Position numbers and translations under genes: made by a program. A stretch of 64,000 bases of DNA from Rhabditoides inermis (taxonomy: Eukaryota; Nematoda; Chromadorea; Rhabditida; Rhabditidae), in contig CAWZYM010000010.1 in assembly GCA_963966185.1 (NCBI GenBank), positions 714,501 through 778,500 of the forward strand. The letters are read 5' to 3'. The notes below the pieces were generated by a model, which saw only the letters and a list, made by a program, of their open reading frames with translations, was not told the DNA's origin and did no database searches. Shown piece after piece: positions 33,401 through 45,591 of this stretch (positions are counted from its first letter, which is position 1; each line of letters starts with the position of its first letter).

Positions 33401-36400
33401 TCCGACGCCTGTGTGCTGTCGCACGCCCGCAGTGCCTGCTGCAGTTCAGCCGACGCCGGCACCACCGGCTCGTCGTCAAACGTGTCGTCCAGCGTGAACT
33501 GCTTCTGAAACACATGCCTCTACACACCGACAACAACAACACCGACACCGACAACAACAACAACCGACTCACCACCGCCCGCGTGATGAGACCCGGCGAC
33601 GGCTCGCCCGAACCACGCGCAGACTGCGGCGCATTGTCTGCAATAAACAAAAATAAAACGCGCAAAGACAAAATAACGCACATCTCCTGGGACTGGGCTC
33701 CCGGCTGGCGGGTCCTCGGGGGATTCGCGACGACGACGTGACGATCTGACGGCGAGCCGTGCCCGTGGGCGTAGGCGACGACGAGCGAGAGCCAGCTGAA
33801 CAAATTGTATTAGCTCGTATCAGTCTTGCCCCTTGCCACTTCCTTACAAAATATATCTGATCACAAAATGTACCCGACTGCGTTCAATGCCAGTAAAAGT
33901 GGCGTGTTGCCCTTTCTCGCCCCTTTCCACTTCCTTACAAAACCTGACTGAGTTCAATCCCAGTACAAGATGCGAAGACCACCCTCCATCCTTCCACCCC
34001 ACTCACGCTGCGACATGGTAGCCGGCGGGTTGGCGACCGACGACGCCCTCAGCGGCTGCTGCTGCTGCTGTGGGGTGCGGGCCGCCGGAGGGAGGGCCGA
34101 GCGCGTCGGTGTGCTCGCCTTTCTCATCCCGTAGCCACTCGACTGCACGTGCGCCTTGCCGCGCGGAGTCTGCGCGCTGCGCACCACCGACGGGTTGATC
34201 TCCGACGCCGAGCGGCCAGAGAAGAAGGGCTGGGGGCGGGCGCCGAGACGGGACAGGCCCGGCCGCGAGGGAACGGGGTGCTGGTCGCGCTCGCTGTTGA
34301 TGCTCTGCGACGAGGACGACTGCGAGACGTAGCCGGCCAGGATGCGCTGGCGAGCCGGGTCGAGAGACTGGAAAGGGAAAGGGTGGAGAGAGAGAGAGGG
34401 AGACAGAGACAGAGACAGAGAGAAGGACGCACCTGGTAGAGGAACTGTGCCTGGTTGGGCTTGACCTGCTCGAGTTGCTGGAACGAGTTGCGGGCGGCTG
34501 TGCGCGCGTTCGGATCCGCGTCCGAGAGACCCGCCTACAAAACACACAGACACATTCAATAAAGCATATAAAACAAAGTACCAGACTACTCGTAATTATG
34601 TATAAAAGGGCTCTTTTGAAGATGTGCAATCGTTCTGTAATCTTTTGAGTATTTTACTAGTAAAAGTTTCTACTAAAACACAGGAATGAAATCACAAAAC
34701 ACAACGTACCTTGATAGCGTTGATGACCTGCTGGATCTGCTTCTCGTACACCTTCCCGTCCCAAATAGTCAGAATGAGCAGAATCATCTCGTGAACCTGT
34801 CTGAAACACGGAACGCATCATCTCTCTCCCTTCCTATCTCTCTCCCTCCCTCCCTCTTCCTCTCTCTCTCTTTCTCCCTCTCTCTCTTTCTCTCCCTCTC
34901 TCTCTCTCTCTCCCCCTCCTCTACTCACCGCCGAATCTCCCTGGACTTGCTGGACAGCTGCTCGAGAACAATGTTGAGCAGCTTGGGCGATTGTACATAC
35001 TTGATGATCCAGATGCAGCCCAGAGTTCCCGACGTGCTCATCACCTACAACGAAAAATAAATTCCACATTGAAAATCCAATGGTTCATCTAGAAACACCC
35101 AATTAGTGCATGTCATATTCATACCGCGAATCGAAATCCAATGGTTCATCTGGAAGCACTCACCTTGGCACTGTTCTGTATGAGGGCCATGAGGGGCGAG
35201 AGGAGCGACTCGCACACGCGCAGCATACGCATGCCGTACGTCTCGCAGAAGTAGCTGCAACGAGTTTATACAACTCATGCAAAAAAGAAAACATGTACAA
35301 ATATGACAATAGTATAATACAAATGACATTATCAATGGATGCACTTTTACATAGTCTATGAATGAAATATAAAGAAATCAATGCAATGGAGACCCCAGTC
35401 GCCCCGACCCACCAGACAGTTATGCACGCCTCGCGGCAGATCTGCGAGCGCAGGTCCTTGACCGACATGAGCAGCGCCGCCTCCATCCCGTTCAGCTCGC
35501 CCGCAATCACATCCCCATACTCGGCGCCGGCACTGTGCAGCACGTACCGCAACAGCTTCAGCTGAAAAGACGACACAGTCAACATGGGACGGCAATGGCG
35601 ACAAGTTACGACTAGATTTATACATTACAGCGTACAACCCCTTATGGCCCATCTTGTTCATATGTGTATTTTGGATAAGGGACTAGGGACATGTAATATG
35701 ATGTGATGTAATGTTTCTATCCAAATAACATAAACCATATATAAAAAAAACGCACCGCCTTGAACCGCCTGTCCCAGTCAATGGTGGTGTCGGTGAGGGT
35801 TGTCTTGATCGATTCGATCTGCTTCTGCACGTCTCTAGCCGAGAACAGCTGCAATACCACACGTCAACTTGTCAACACGATCCAACGAGACAACAACAAT
35901 GAGGGTTGAAAATCAGAAAATCGAGACGCAACGCATCCGCAAAAGCAGATCAGAAACGCAGAAAGTAGAACATGATATCTAGATACATGACAGAATCCTT
36001 CGACCCTTCGTACACTCACGTCGCACTTCTGCTTGTCGAAGGCGGTGAAGGCCTTGCGGAAGTCGTCCTCCTGCACGGCGCCCGCGTTCGCTGCAACACA
36101 CACAATGGAGACATGGTCAACGTAGCGGCAAGTGAATGGAACACTCGGTCAGCAGAACACTATACGAATACGTTAGTATAACTGTAACAGTGTATGTACA
36201 TGTCGGAACTATGGATCAGGCTGATAAACAAAACGAAGTCAGTGCTATTCACGATAGAGAGCAGGCATCGAGACGCGACGCATCCGCATCGGCGTGGCGT
36301 AGATGGATAGGTTGGACGACATGGACGAGTAGACGAGTAGACGAGTGACGCAGCAGCCACACTCTACGTGGGCGCGACGACAAATGATGGAGGTGAGTGA

Positions 36401-39400
36401 GGGAACGGAGGGAACACATCTATTCCACGGCACTCTCTCATAAACCTGCTCCCAGCGCCGGCGCTGACATCTTCCTGTGCGGATCGACAGGCGGCCGACC
36501 ACCTGCACCCACAACAACATACAAATCATGCAGTGACATCAATCATGCAAAAAACCAATCAATAAATCGCTGCGTACCTCCTCCCTTGGCGGTGACCTGA
36601 ACGGGACGGCGCGCGGCCGGCATGCTGCTGCCTCGCATAGCCACACTTCCCACCGGAGCACTCTGGAAACATACTGATAACTGATAAGATAAACAACAAC
36701 AACAACAACAACAATATGAAAAAAATATATAAAAGACGCACCTTTCCGTTTGCGGGTCGCTGCGCGCCAAAGTTCTCCTGATCGTCGTCGTGGTCGATCC
36801 GACCTGCAAGCACATATCATGAACACATAAACATAAATCACTCAACGTTGTAAAGTTTGTAGACACACAACCATAAATCTATCGCGCGTCTAGTCTGCGC
36901 GCGTTGCGCTAGTGGTGTTGCGCAATGCAATCAATCGAAACGAGAGAGAGGCGACAGAGAAAATCTGTGCATAACCAAAACTGGACTCGCACACCTCACA
37001 CCTCAAACACGCAACACCTTGCGAGAGAGCATTCAAAACACGCAGTGATACATAAGCTGCACTCTATCAAATAGGCGGAGGTTTTTTTTAGGGAGAAACA
37101 TTGCGAGGGTAATCGCGTTGAACGCTAGCGACTCGCGACAATTGAAGCGTGACACAGTGTCTCACTACAGCGAACACAGCGGGTGCAAATCAGATCAGAT
37201 CGATATTCCATTCCAGCATCGCACAGAGAAGGGCGTGGTAATTATAATGATAGAATGACATGAACGGACAAGGGGGAACGAAATGGGATGGGAGAGACGA
37301 GAGACGAGAGAGTGAGACAACACGCAACTGGTTCGTTCCGCTCTCTAAGCTGCTTTCTCCATCGATTCACCCCCCTAAACCGCCGAGGGGCGACAACGCC
37401 ACAGCACTCATGACTGTACACCAGTAATTGGGCGGGAATCAAAGAGGCTAGGGAGGAGAGGGAATGAAAGCGTGTTGTGAAATGCATGGAATGAGGGCAT
37501 AGCAGTGTCGCATCGACCACCGGCTTTTTGCACAGGCGCGCTGAGAGCGGCGACCATATAGGGAAGAGAGGCGGGCGTCTCCTCCTCTCCCAATTCCCCC
37601 TCCTCCTACTGCCTCCATCTGGCGGGAGCCGACATTGGGATACACACACCACCGCGAAATGGCGGATGCGAATCGATACTCGCGCGATGCGATGGCGATG
37701 CAATGACTATGACATCCTCACTCAAACAATCAAACCACTGTCCCCCGGGGGGCAAGCGGGTCAACTCTCACGCGGACTAGTATAGACAGACATGACACGT
37801 CTAAGAGTTCGGAGCAGCATAGCCACCACACCACTCCGATAATATCTTATTATTAGCCGCGCGCTTTTACGACCTTGTAGAGCGCGAAATGTGCGAGGAG
37901 CGGAGAGAGAGAGGGAGGGGGGGGAGGCAGCTTCACATAGGCTCAGCCACAAAAGGACACTAAAATAAACAGAGAGCGGCTGCGAGAGGGGAGAGCCGCA
38001 CTCGTTTGCAGAGACGACACGTGTGAATGAACGGACGGGGGACAATGCAATTCAACAGAATGACACCTGATAGCAGATAAGGTGACAGGTATGCGAGATA
38101 GCAGGCAGCGGAAGCACAACACTCTCCTGCACGCATCACAGACTCCCGCATCACGAGCAGCATTTCCGGAGGGAGGGGGTGTGAACACAACAATACGCGC
38201 AACATCAAAACACTTCAGAAATTCGAAGTAGCTGGCTGCTCCGGAATTCACATTATTCACACTCACCGCTCGGAATCCGCGGCTCTTTGAACATTGGATA
38301 GATCGGTGTTCTGGTTAGTGCAATTCACAACAAAGCAAACTTGAACTGAAAACGCAACGTAAACGCAAAATATCGAAACCACGATCAAGACAAAAAAAAA
38401 CTAAGTTCACCATAACCATTTCTATAACGACAACAAAGATCAAGGTAGAACCAGATTTCATAGAGATAGAAAACTCATCACCACACCAATCTATAAGAAT
38501 GAAGGAAGTATAAAAAAGAGTAGGATAAATGAAACATTGAATGAGAATCACACAAAACGCGTAATAGCAAGCAAGATTAGTAGGTTGTTGTGTTCATATT
38601 TATATAGTCTAGTAACAAAGATACTATAAAACTACAAGATAAACAAAAACGTAACACATTCAAATAAATGGCGGAAATTCAGCAAAATCATTCAAACTCA
38701 ATGACGTCACCAGTTCAGCTGCCAGTTCCCGCGTATTTTCAGTCTGCGCGCGTATTCAAAAATATTTGCGTCATTTAAACTTTGTCGTAGCAAACAATTC
38801 TTAAAAGATAGTTTAAAAAAAACATACTCACTGTTGACAACACTGGAGGCCTTCTGGTACTGTAGCTTTCTGAGAGTTGCCCGGCTGGCTCTCGCGGCTG
38901 CTCCGCTCCCTTCCGAGCCCTTGCGAACACTCTCCTCGAATCGAGCAGACAACTGGCTCAGCCTGAAACAAGCAATTTCACAGATTCGATATATAATTAC
39001 ACGACCTACTTACTTGAATCCGGATAGCGGCTGGCTGTCAATCACCATATCAGATCACTAGTGATGGGTGGTCTATCTGTCAAACTGACACAGCGAATTC
39101 AATCCGAATTAACAACACTCGAGATTCGAGATCGTACAGTTTGATGTGAGAGGAGATAGAGAGGGGGCACTCCCAATGAGAGAGAGAGCGATGATCCGAT
39201 ACGCATCTATCACGCGTATCATGAGATCAGTCACACAAAACTGTTTTGCAACTCTGCCACATGAAATATAGACTGACTTCGATTCCGGCACGAGTTGACG
39301 TGCTCGGATCGTGGATTCCACATCGGGTCCGAGGGAGCGCATCGCTGAGACGAGAGAAGATGCTGCCTGCTCTCGAACCTAAACATGTATGGTGAAGATG

Positions 39401-41333
39401 AATGGAAACGTAGCATACCTCCGAGTTCGGGTCGCCCAGCAGCTTGCAGTACGTCGGAAGAAGTCCTCGGATGAATACGCCGACACTCGGCCTGCAAGAG
39501 ATGCGCCCGTGACTCACAACATATGACGGCCGCACACTTGGAACGACACTTTTTCGTGCGCGAACAATCAAGGCCGTCTTGCATATATGCGGGAATGGTG
39601 AGGCGAGGCGAACGCGCGCAGACTTCGCATTCTCCATCAGGACTCAAACAACAACTGCGATCAAACAGTGTGTTAGTGAGTGTTTGGTGGGAGACACTCG
39701 ACTCATCCCTCCCCGATCAATGCTCACCGCACAAGCCATCGACACACTGATTCATAATGCCCACACTATCACGCATCACTTTTGATAAGCAACAATGCGG
39801 GGCGGTGATTGATGGGCGGTCGTGCAAGGTCGGGCCAGCTTCGCCGCGGACGTAAAACTCCATACTCACTGTCTGTCGAGCAGCTCTCCCAGGAGTCGCA
39901 TCGAGTGTACTCTCACGAGGTACTGACGATGACACAGCGACGCCGACAGACGATCCAACACTGACTGAAAACGAGACATTTCGAAAATCGTGAACTCTCA
40001 CTCGCCTGTAAGGAGTTGCCGCCGAGATCTGCCAACTGACACAACAGTTCCGACGCGGATTCTCGAACGGCTGGCTTCGCGTCGCCCAGTCTAAACCTCA
40101 TTCTGAATCCTAGAATCGAATGTCCACTCACCTCTCGATGATGGCGTTGAGTCTGTCTTGAACGAGTAGGAAAGGGGCGACGAGATCGGGAGAGCGCGCG
40201 ATTCCCGCACCAGCCACCTCCATCCCCGCAAGAGACACCTGTGAGAGAGGAAAGAGTGCGATACTCCTTTGAGATAAATGCGGTGTTGCTTTGTGGCTGT
40301 TTTTGTCATCGGACACCCGCGCAGAGAGAGAGACGTACTATGCCAGGCAGGCCAGTGTACTAGGATCAGAGACCGGAGAGGAGAGGAACGAGAATGGAGA
40401 ATGGAAGAAAGGAGACGGCAACTCGGTTACGACGCGTAGTCGGTGAGTGAAAGAAACAGGGACTCGTAATCCAATATGCAACTTATAAGAAGCTGCTAGA
40501 GAAACTAATGTTTTGCAGAAAATGAATGGCAAAAGTCAAATCTCACCTTGTAATTATGCTGCCATTTGCAGAAAATGAATGGCAAAAGTCAAATCTCACC
40601 TTGTAATTAGATGCTGCCATCCATTGTACGGTGAGATCGGCTAGAGCATTGAGCGTCTTGGCATCGGGCGGACACCGCGCCGCCAGCAGACGACCACACA
40701 ACTCCGCGCCTAACTCTAACCTCAAACCGCAAAGTACATTTTCAATAACATAAACAAACTAATTACTAAGAAAGGTGACGTAAGTGTATGAAACTTTCTA
40801 TACCAATCCAACCACAAATGACAGAATCGGCTCAAACAGAACAATTTTATTTCGCAGAGTTTCTAGGAAAAGCAGGCTCGGGGAGATTCGCCTGTTTCGC
40901 TGGACTTTGCTTACAATAAGACAGCCGTCATACTTAAAACTACTTACCTTACTCTATGCAAAGTATGGCTCAGTAGACAACTTGAAGACGTTCGGCCGCT
41001 CCAGTTGAACAATTTCTGAATAGCAGACATTAGGTAACAATGAAGACAATAAAACTAATTACTAAGAAAGGTGACGTAAGTGTATGAAACTTTCTATACC
41101 AATCCAACCACAGTTGACGGAATCGGCTCAAACAGAACAATATTATATTGCAGAGTTTCTAGGAAAAGCAAGCTCGGGGAGATTCGCCTGTTTCGCTGGA
41201 CTTTGCTTACATTAACAAAGTATATAGTTCAAAACAGCTCACCTTCGATGCTCTTTTCTTGGAAACGAAGAATTTGAATAATTTTCCAGGTAGTCCCTTC
41301 GAAGCGATCATCTGTGATCTTCAATTCGTCCAT
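29603..41333 (-). CDS. CLASP1: CLIP-associating protein (CLASP), microtubule plus-end TOG protein
   Basis: About 35 exons. TOG1: 40602-40721 (LGAELCGRLLAARCPP..WMAASNYK), 40132-40241 (DRLNAIIER), about 40004-40092 (RLGDAKPAVRESASELL), 39871-39963, 39419-39491 (LLPTYCKLLGDPNSEVR), 39279-39381. TOG2: around 36018-34709, including DDFRKAFTAFDKQK, KDLRSQICREACITVSYFCE and NSAKVMSTSGTLGCIWII. A Ser/Arg/Pro-rich middle (34533-33571, with SxIP-like RIPRG) would bind EB proteins and the lattice. TOG3: 33504-32125. C-terminal CLIP-binding repeat: 31524-29603, ending LIQVYIQRAQSSSTSL. CLASPs promote microtubule rescue and organise spindle and cortex. Vertebrates have two paralogues, so the symbol is nominal. 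The start at 41333 (MDELKITDDRFEG) is tentative: it joins in frame only if the 40.7-kb exon uses the second of two nearby AG acceptors. Introns between 36805 and 38830 may include another promoter. Confidence 0.85.
32585..32820. repeat. Intronic tandem duplication in CLASP
   Basis: AACCGAAACTCCTAC..CGCATCATATACCTAGCGAATCCC..ACAGCACA (from 32582) recurs at 32762 as AACCGAAACAGAAACTCCTAC..CACATCATTTACCCAGTGAATCCC..ACAGCACAG. The period is about 180 bp and the copies are diverged. Lies wholly within an intron. Confidence 0.6.
36815..38825. other. Large CLASP intron or internal promoter region
   Basis: About 2 kb without a supported exon between coding exons near 36805 and 38832. It has GC-rich and G-tract segments (37540-37760, 37900-38170) and several short ORFs that lack splice support or family similarity. 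It could hold a promoter for a short CLASP form that starts at TOG2; that is only a suggestion. Confidence 0.3.
40511..40620. repeat. Tandem duplication containing a CLASP splice donor
   Basis: Two copies of a 54-55 bp unit that starts TTTGCAGAAAATGAATGGC and includes CTCACCTTGTAATTA and GCTGCCAT. On the - strand each copy carries the exon end and donor CAAG|GTGAGAT of the TOG1 exon. The copies are nearly identical (40512-40565 and 40566-40620). Confidence 0.9.
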
Positions 41334-41785
41334 TTTTCCGATAGTTGCAGAATTGAAATCAACCTAAAGAAGGAAAATGTTAGTGCCTTTCTACGCCGAA
41401 ACAAAACATAATTTGCGCCGGTTCTAAACAAGCACTGACAATATTGCATGGTTTCTAGGAAAAATAAGGCTCGGAGTGATTCACCCATTTCGCTGGTCCA
41501 TGCGTTTCACGAAATCACTATTATTCAACGACTAACCATTCTTGATTTCTCCGAAGCAAGAATCCGAGATCTTCGATTAGTCCATTCCTCCGATAGTTGC
41601 AGAATTAGATTTCAACCTAAATAGAAAATGTTAGTACCTTTCTACGCCGAAACAAAACATAATTTGCGCCGGTTCTAAACAAGCACTGGCAATATTGCAT
41701 GGTTTCTAGGAAAAATAAGCTCGGAATGATTAGCCTATTTCGCTGGTCCATGCGTTTAACGAAATCACTATTATTCAACGACTAA
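40757..41785. repeat. Four diverged tandem units at the CLASP 5' end
   Basis: Units beginning near 40757 and 41053 share over 150 bp (ACTAATTACTAAGAAAGGTG to TTCGCTGGACTTTGCTTAC). Units near 41390 and 41640 share CGCCGGTTCTAAACAAGCAC to TATTATTCAACGACTAA. All four share TTTCTAGGAAAA, GCTCGG and TTTCGCTGG. The second unit contains the tentative first CLASP exon (41243-41333); the third has a decayed counterpart with an in-frame stop (ATGGACTAA on the - strand, near 41583). A Harbinger element interrupts the fourth. Confidence 0.8.
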
Positions 41786-42104
41786 AGGCCCGTCCAGACT
41801 AAACGCAAACGCGAACGCAGAACCAAACGCACGACCAAAATTGAAACGCGAGCGTTTCACAAAACGCCGCTCGGGAATGAAACGCGAACGCAAACGCGCG
41901 ATGTGTTCAGACCAAACGCGCGCGTTTTTGTCGCGTTTGCGTTTGCGTTTCGTACCCGGCGTCTGCGTTCATCGAGATTCAACTTCGATGAACGCTGGAT
42001 TATGAGCGTTTCATTCACTCCAAGTTCAACATCTGTTTTGATTTGTAGTATTTGTTGTTGTTTTTTTTGTTTATTTTATCGATATTTTTGATTTTTATTT
42101 TAAG

Positions 42105-43342
42105 ATGCGGCCGCCAGATCGAAATCACATACTGCGTGTACTTCTGGATGTCTATTGTATGCTGCTGAATGTGACTGCTCAACTGTCGACCCGACTGTAT
42201 GTTCGCGATCCCCATGTGCCCTTCCTAGACACACGATTCCGCGTTTTCGATGAGTACATGCTCTCTCGCTCGCCTGCCGACTTTCTGGAGTACACTCGAT
42301 TCACCATCTCCGAGTTTGAGGATCTGCTGTCGCTACTTGCTCCTTCCCTTTCTCATCCACTGACGCATCGTGCTCCCATATCTGCTCGCCACCGCCTTGC
42401 CATATACTGTACCTTCACTGGGTTCGCAACATCATTCCGTCAAGTAGCTCATCAGTATTGCTGCGGAACTTCCACTGTCGTTGGAATCGTGCACGAAGTT
42501 GCCGTTGCCATAATCACGAACATTTCTTCTATTGCATTCAAGCCCATCACTGCTCAGTCTCTAGCCGACAGCGCGTCTGGATTCCTGCATAATTGGCAAC
42601 ACCCGCGATGCGTTGCCGCCGTCGACGGAAAACATTTCGCACTCATCCGTCCTCCCAACTCTGGCAGTACTTACTATAACTACAAGAACTACTATAGTAT
42701 TGTGTTACTGGCTGTTGTGGACTCGTCATACAGATTCATATTGTTCGATCTTGGAGCGCCGGGACGAGGCAGTGATGCAGGCATCTACCTCAAGAGTCAA
42801 GTCAGGACCGCTATCGAAGCAGCCTCAAGAAACCTATTCCCACCAGCAGCTCCTCTCGGAAACTCCGGGATCGTCCCGTTTCACGTTGCAGCAGACTCAG
42901 GATTCGCTCTCAAGCCACACATGATGCGCCCATATTCTCAGGCCGACTCCGCTTCAAACCGCAAATCTTGTCATTTCAATGCCTGCTTCTCTCGCGCACG
43001 ACAGGCAGTCGAAGACTCTTTCGGAATCCTCGTATCCCGTTTTCGTCAACTCGGGCAGACAATGACCTTACAACCAGACTACGCCATCACACTCATCCTG
43101 TCAGCAATGGTTAGTTCACATTTGATTTCGATGTTTACATTGGTAATTTTTGTCAATTTCAGGCTCTTCACAACTGCCTCATCGAGTCGTGCGATAGACA
43201 GACTGTGCTCACGCGCTTCCCTCCTCTTGTTGTTCCCCGTCAGATCAACCCCGCACCTGGCAGACCTGGCCACACACAGACAGGGAAGATTTATCGAGAC
43301 CGACTTCGCCACTTCTTCTCAGAGCGTGATAATGTCAACTGA
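42105..43342 (+). CDS. Harbinger transposase (HARBI1-like DDE nuclease)
   Basis: Two exons, 42105-43109 and 43163-43342, join at ATG|GTTAGT..TTTCAG|GCT to 394 residues; reading through the intron instead gives a different C-terminus. The N-terminal part has a helix-turn-helix-like region (STVVGIVHEVAVAI). The DDE triad is visible: Asp in VAAVDGKHFALIRPP, Asp in DLGAPGRGSDAGIYL and Glu in RQAVEDSFGILVSRFR. After the intron comes ALHNCLIESCD, a normal family ending block. It cuts and pastes the element with the help of the MADF partner. No stop or frameshift is visible, so it may be active or recently active. Confidence 0.93.
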
Positions 43343-43553
43343 ACACATTACATGTTGTTGAATAAATTTTATTGTAACAAGATTCTCATAACAATATGAT
43401 CCAACAAAAAAGAATAAACGAGGAAAACAAACGAGGGAGGATGAAGGGACTACTCACATATGGGATCAATCACGAAAAGCACTCGTGGGACATTCACAGA
43501 CTCGTATCGGGTTAAAAAAAGATATACTTGCTTGATCTAGGTGACAATGAGAC

Positions 43554-44656
43554 TCACGAGGTGGCGACCTTCAAACGGTCGACCTCATCCTCAATCTCCT
43601 GGGCGAGCGTGGTGATGCGGCGGCAGAACGTATTCGCTTTAGTTTCCGAAAACGCCTGGAGGTCGTGCATCGCAATCTTGAGCTGCTCGACTGAAACATA
43701 CAAATTTTAGAAAATAAACAACAATTCAAATTATAAACTCACTCGCTGCGGTACGTCGAGACGGGATATCAATGACCAGCGGCGTGAGCGACTTGGCCAG
43801 ACCATCGACCTTCTCGAAACCTGTGACACCTCTCATGTTATCAAAACAAATATCAATTCTTACCATTCTCGAGAACAGCCGACAAAGTATGACGAGGGCG
43901 CTTCGAGTTGTTCGGCTCCGTTCGATGGTTCTGGAAGAGACTGCGCTTGGCCCCCACGTTAGACACGGACTGCCGTGGGGTAGACGTATCCACGGCGGGG
44001 GTTGCAGCCGGTGAGACATCAACAACGATGAGATCATCATCCTACAATAAAATATGTATTCCTTCAATCTCTGATAAGAAAAAGATTAAACTTACATTCT
44101 GCATACTCGCGGGATCGTCATGAAGCAGCGAGTGCGGCTCGCCATTGATCACCTGGTGCAGGTCTCCATCGAACGAAACCCTGGGCCTGAATTCACCCAT
44201 TTAACATATGTAACCAATAGAACATGAAATACTCACTGAGCCGGATCTTCAGGCAGAAGGAATTCCATCTGCCGCATGTGCACCCAAGGTTCGGCGGTAA
44301 GATCGGCACGGCCAGAACCAGTGGTCGGCAGCTTCTTGAGCTTCTTCATGAACAGATCCCGCGCGTTTTTCCAAACTGCACCGCAACGTTCACCTGAAAA
44401 ACTTCCGTTCAATTTAAAACATCCACACAAAAATCTCACCTGATATGTCATGCGCGCACTCGTTCTTAACCCTGATGGAGATGTCGTGGAAGAGCTTGTT
44501 ACGTAGGGTCTTGTCCGGGTAGCTCGCGTGAGAGAGGTCGTAAAGTTCCTCCCTCTCACTAACAGCATCGATGATGAGAGAGCGGACGTCTGTCGGAACT
44601 GCCTCATCCCTTACCGCCCTGGCCGCCTTGACAGGTTTCGTCTCTCCTTTCACCAT
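43554..44656 (-). CDS. MADF/Myb-like partner protein of the Harbinger element
   Basis: About six exons: 44441-44656, 44235-44394, about 44098-44187, 43880-44042, 43744-43820 and 43554-43690. The first two give a MADF-type domain (LIIDAVSEREELYDLSHASY, PDKTLRNKLFHDIS, then GERCGAVWKNARDLFMKKLKK). A Ser/Pro/Asn-rich middle follows (NNSKRPRHT), then a short C-terminal helix rich in Glu, Ala and Val. In Harbinger elements such proteins bind DNA ends and carry the transposase into the nucleus. Exon limits in the middle are approximate. Confidence 0.75.
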
Positions 44657-44997
44657 CTTATAACACCCTGAAAAAGATGTAAGACATTATCTTGATGTTT
44701 GATAATAAACATAACTAAACAATACATAAACAACAACAAAACATTAACAACAACAACAACAACAAAGTAACATCATCATAAAACTATATTTGCGCAACTT
44801 GAGTAATTCGCGCAATTATGTTTGCAGCGCTTTCACTTTTCGCGCGGGCAACGTTTGTTCAATCGCCAGGATCTGGTTCGCGTTTCATGAAACGCGAACG
44901 CCAGCGTTCGCGTTTTAGCGAGCGTTTATCGAGCAAAATCTTGAAACGCAGACGCAAACACGTGCGTTTTGCGTTTGCGTTTAGTCTGGACGGGCCT

Positions 44998-45591
44998 TAA
45001 CCATTCTTGGAATCCTGGTGGAGAAGGGTGTGTGCCATTTCAGGTGAACTTGAGCGAAGGTACCTGCAAAACAAAACAATAAGAAAAATAACACCGATCT
45101 TGCGTTAAGTAGATATTCTACTTGTGCACGGTCTACTATCAAACTCAGGTTATAGAAACACAGCGCTAGCGAAATCCGTCCCAGCTACGATCTTTGCACA
45201 ACGTATGTGAACACAGAATTGTCTGAATCCAAATCATACTCTTGGGCAAATATAAAAATAACATCACAAAACCTCACCTTCACATCACATAGGCGAGTGG
45301 GCAGAAGACGACTGATAGAATAAACGATTGACCACCGAACAATGTTTCGAAAAATTTTTAGGCCAAAATATATTCATTCTCGCAACTACCGTACTCATCG
45401 CATCAGGGTTTACAGCGCGTGTTCAAATTTTTAGACAATCTATCCGTTCTATTTTATTTTAGAGGTTACGGTAATTTTTGAATTGTATCGACTGAATACT
45501 GCTAAAACTGCTCGCTCGTATCGCTATTATGTTTTTATTTGTTGTATTATTTTATAGTTTGTTAAAACATGTTCGCCTGTGATTTAGGAAC
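44998..45591. promoter_or_regulatory. SEH1 upstream region
   Basis: Between the Harbinger right end and the SEH1 start codon. The first bases (TAACCATTCTTG) continue the interrupted tandem unit. No repeat or ORF of note beyond that; no clear TATA box. Confidence 0.35.

Larger units (their letters stand above)
41786..44997. mobile_element. PIF/Harbinger DNA transposon, apparently complete
   Basis: 3212 bp with perfect terminal inverted repeats of 27 bp starting AGGCCCGTCCAGACTAAACG and a TAA target duplication (41783-41785 and 44998-45000). Just inside each end are many AACGC/GCGTT motifs in alternating spacing, likely transposase-binding arrays. It carries two divergent genes: a DDE transposase (+) and a MADF-domain protein (-). 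This two-gene layout is characteristic of the superfamily. Both coding frames look intact. Confidence 0.95.

Noticed and set aside
37242..38266. Several 60-150 codon ORFs in the large CLASP intron
   Set aside because: No splice-consistent continuation, no recognisable domain, low-complexity or Cys/Arg-rich composition typical of chance frames.
42105..43361. Transposase as a single uninterrupted 418-codon frame
   Set aside because: The spliced version restores the conserved ALHNCLIE block, so the read-through tail is an artefact.
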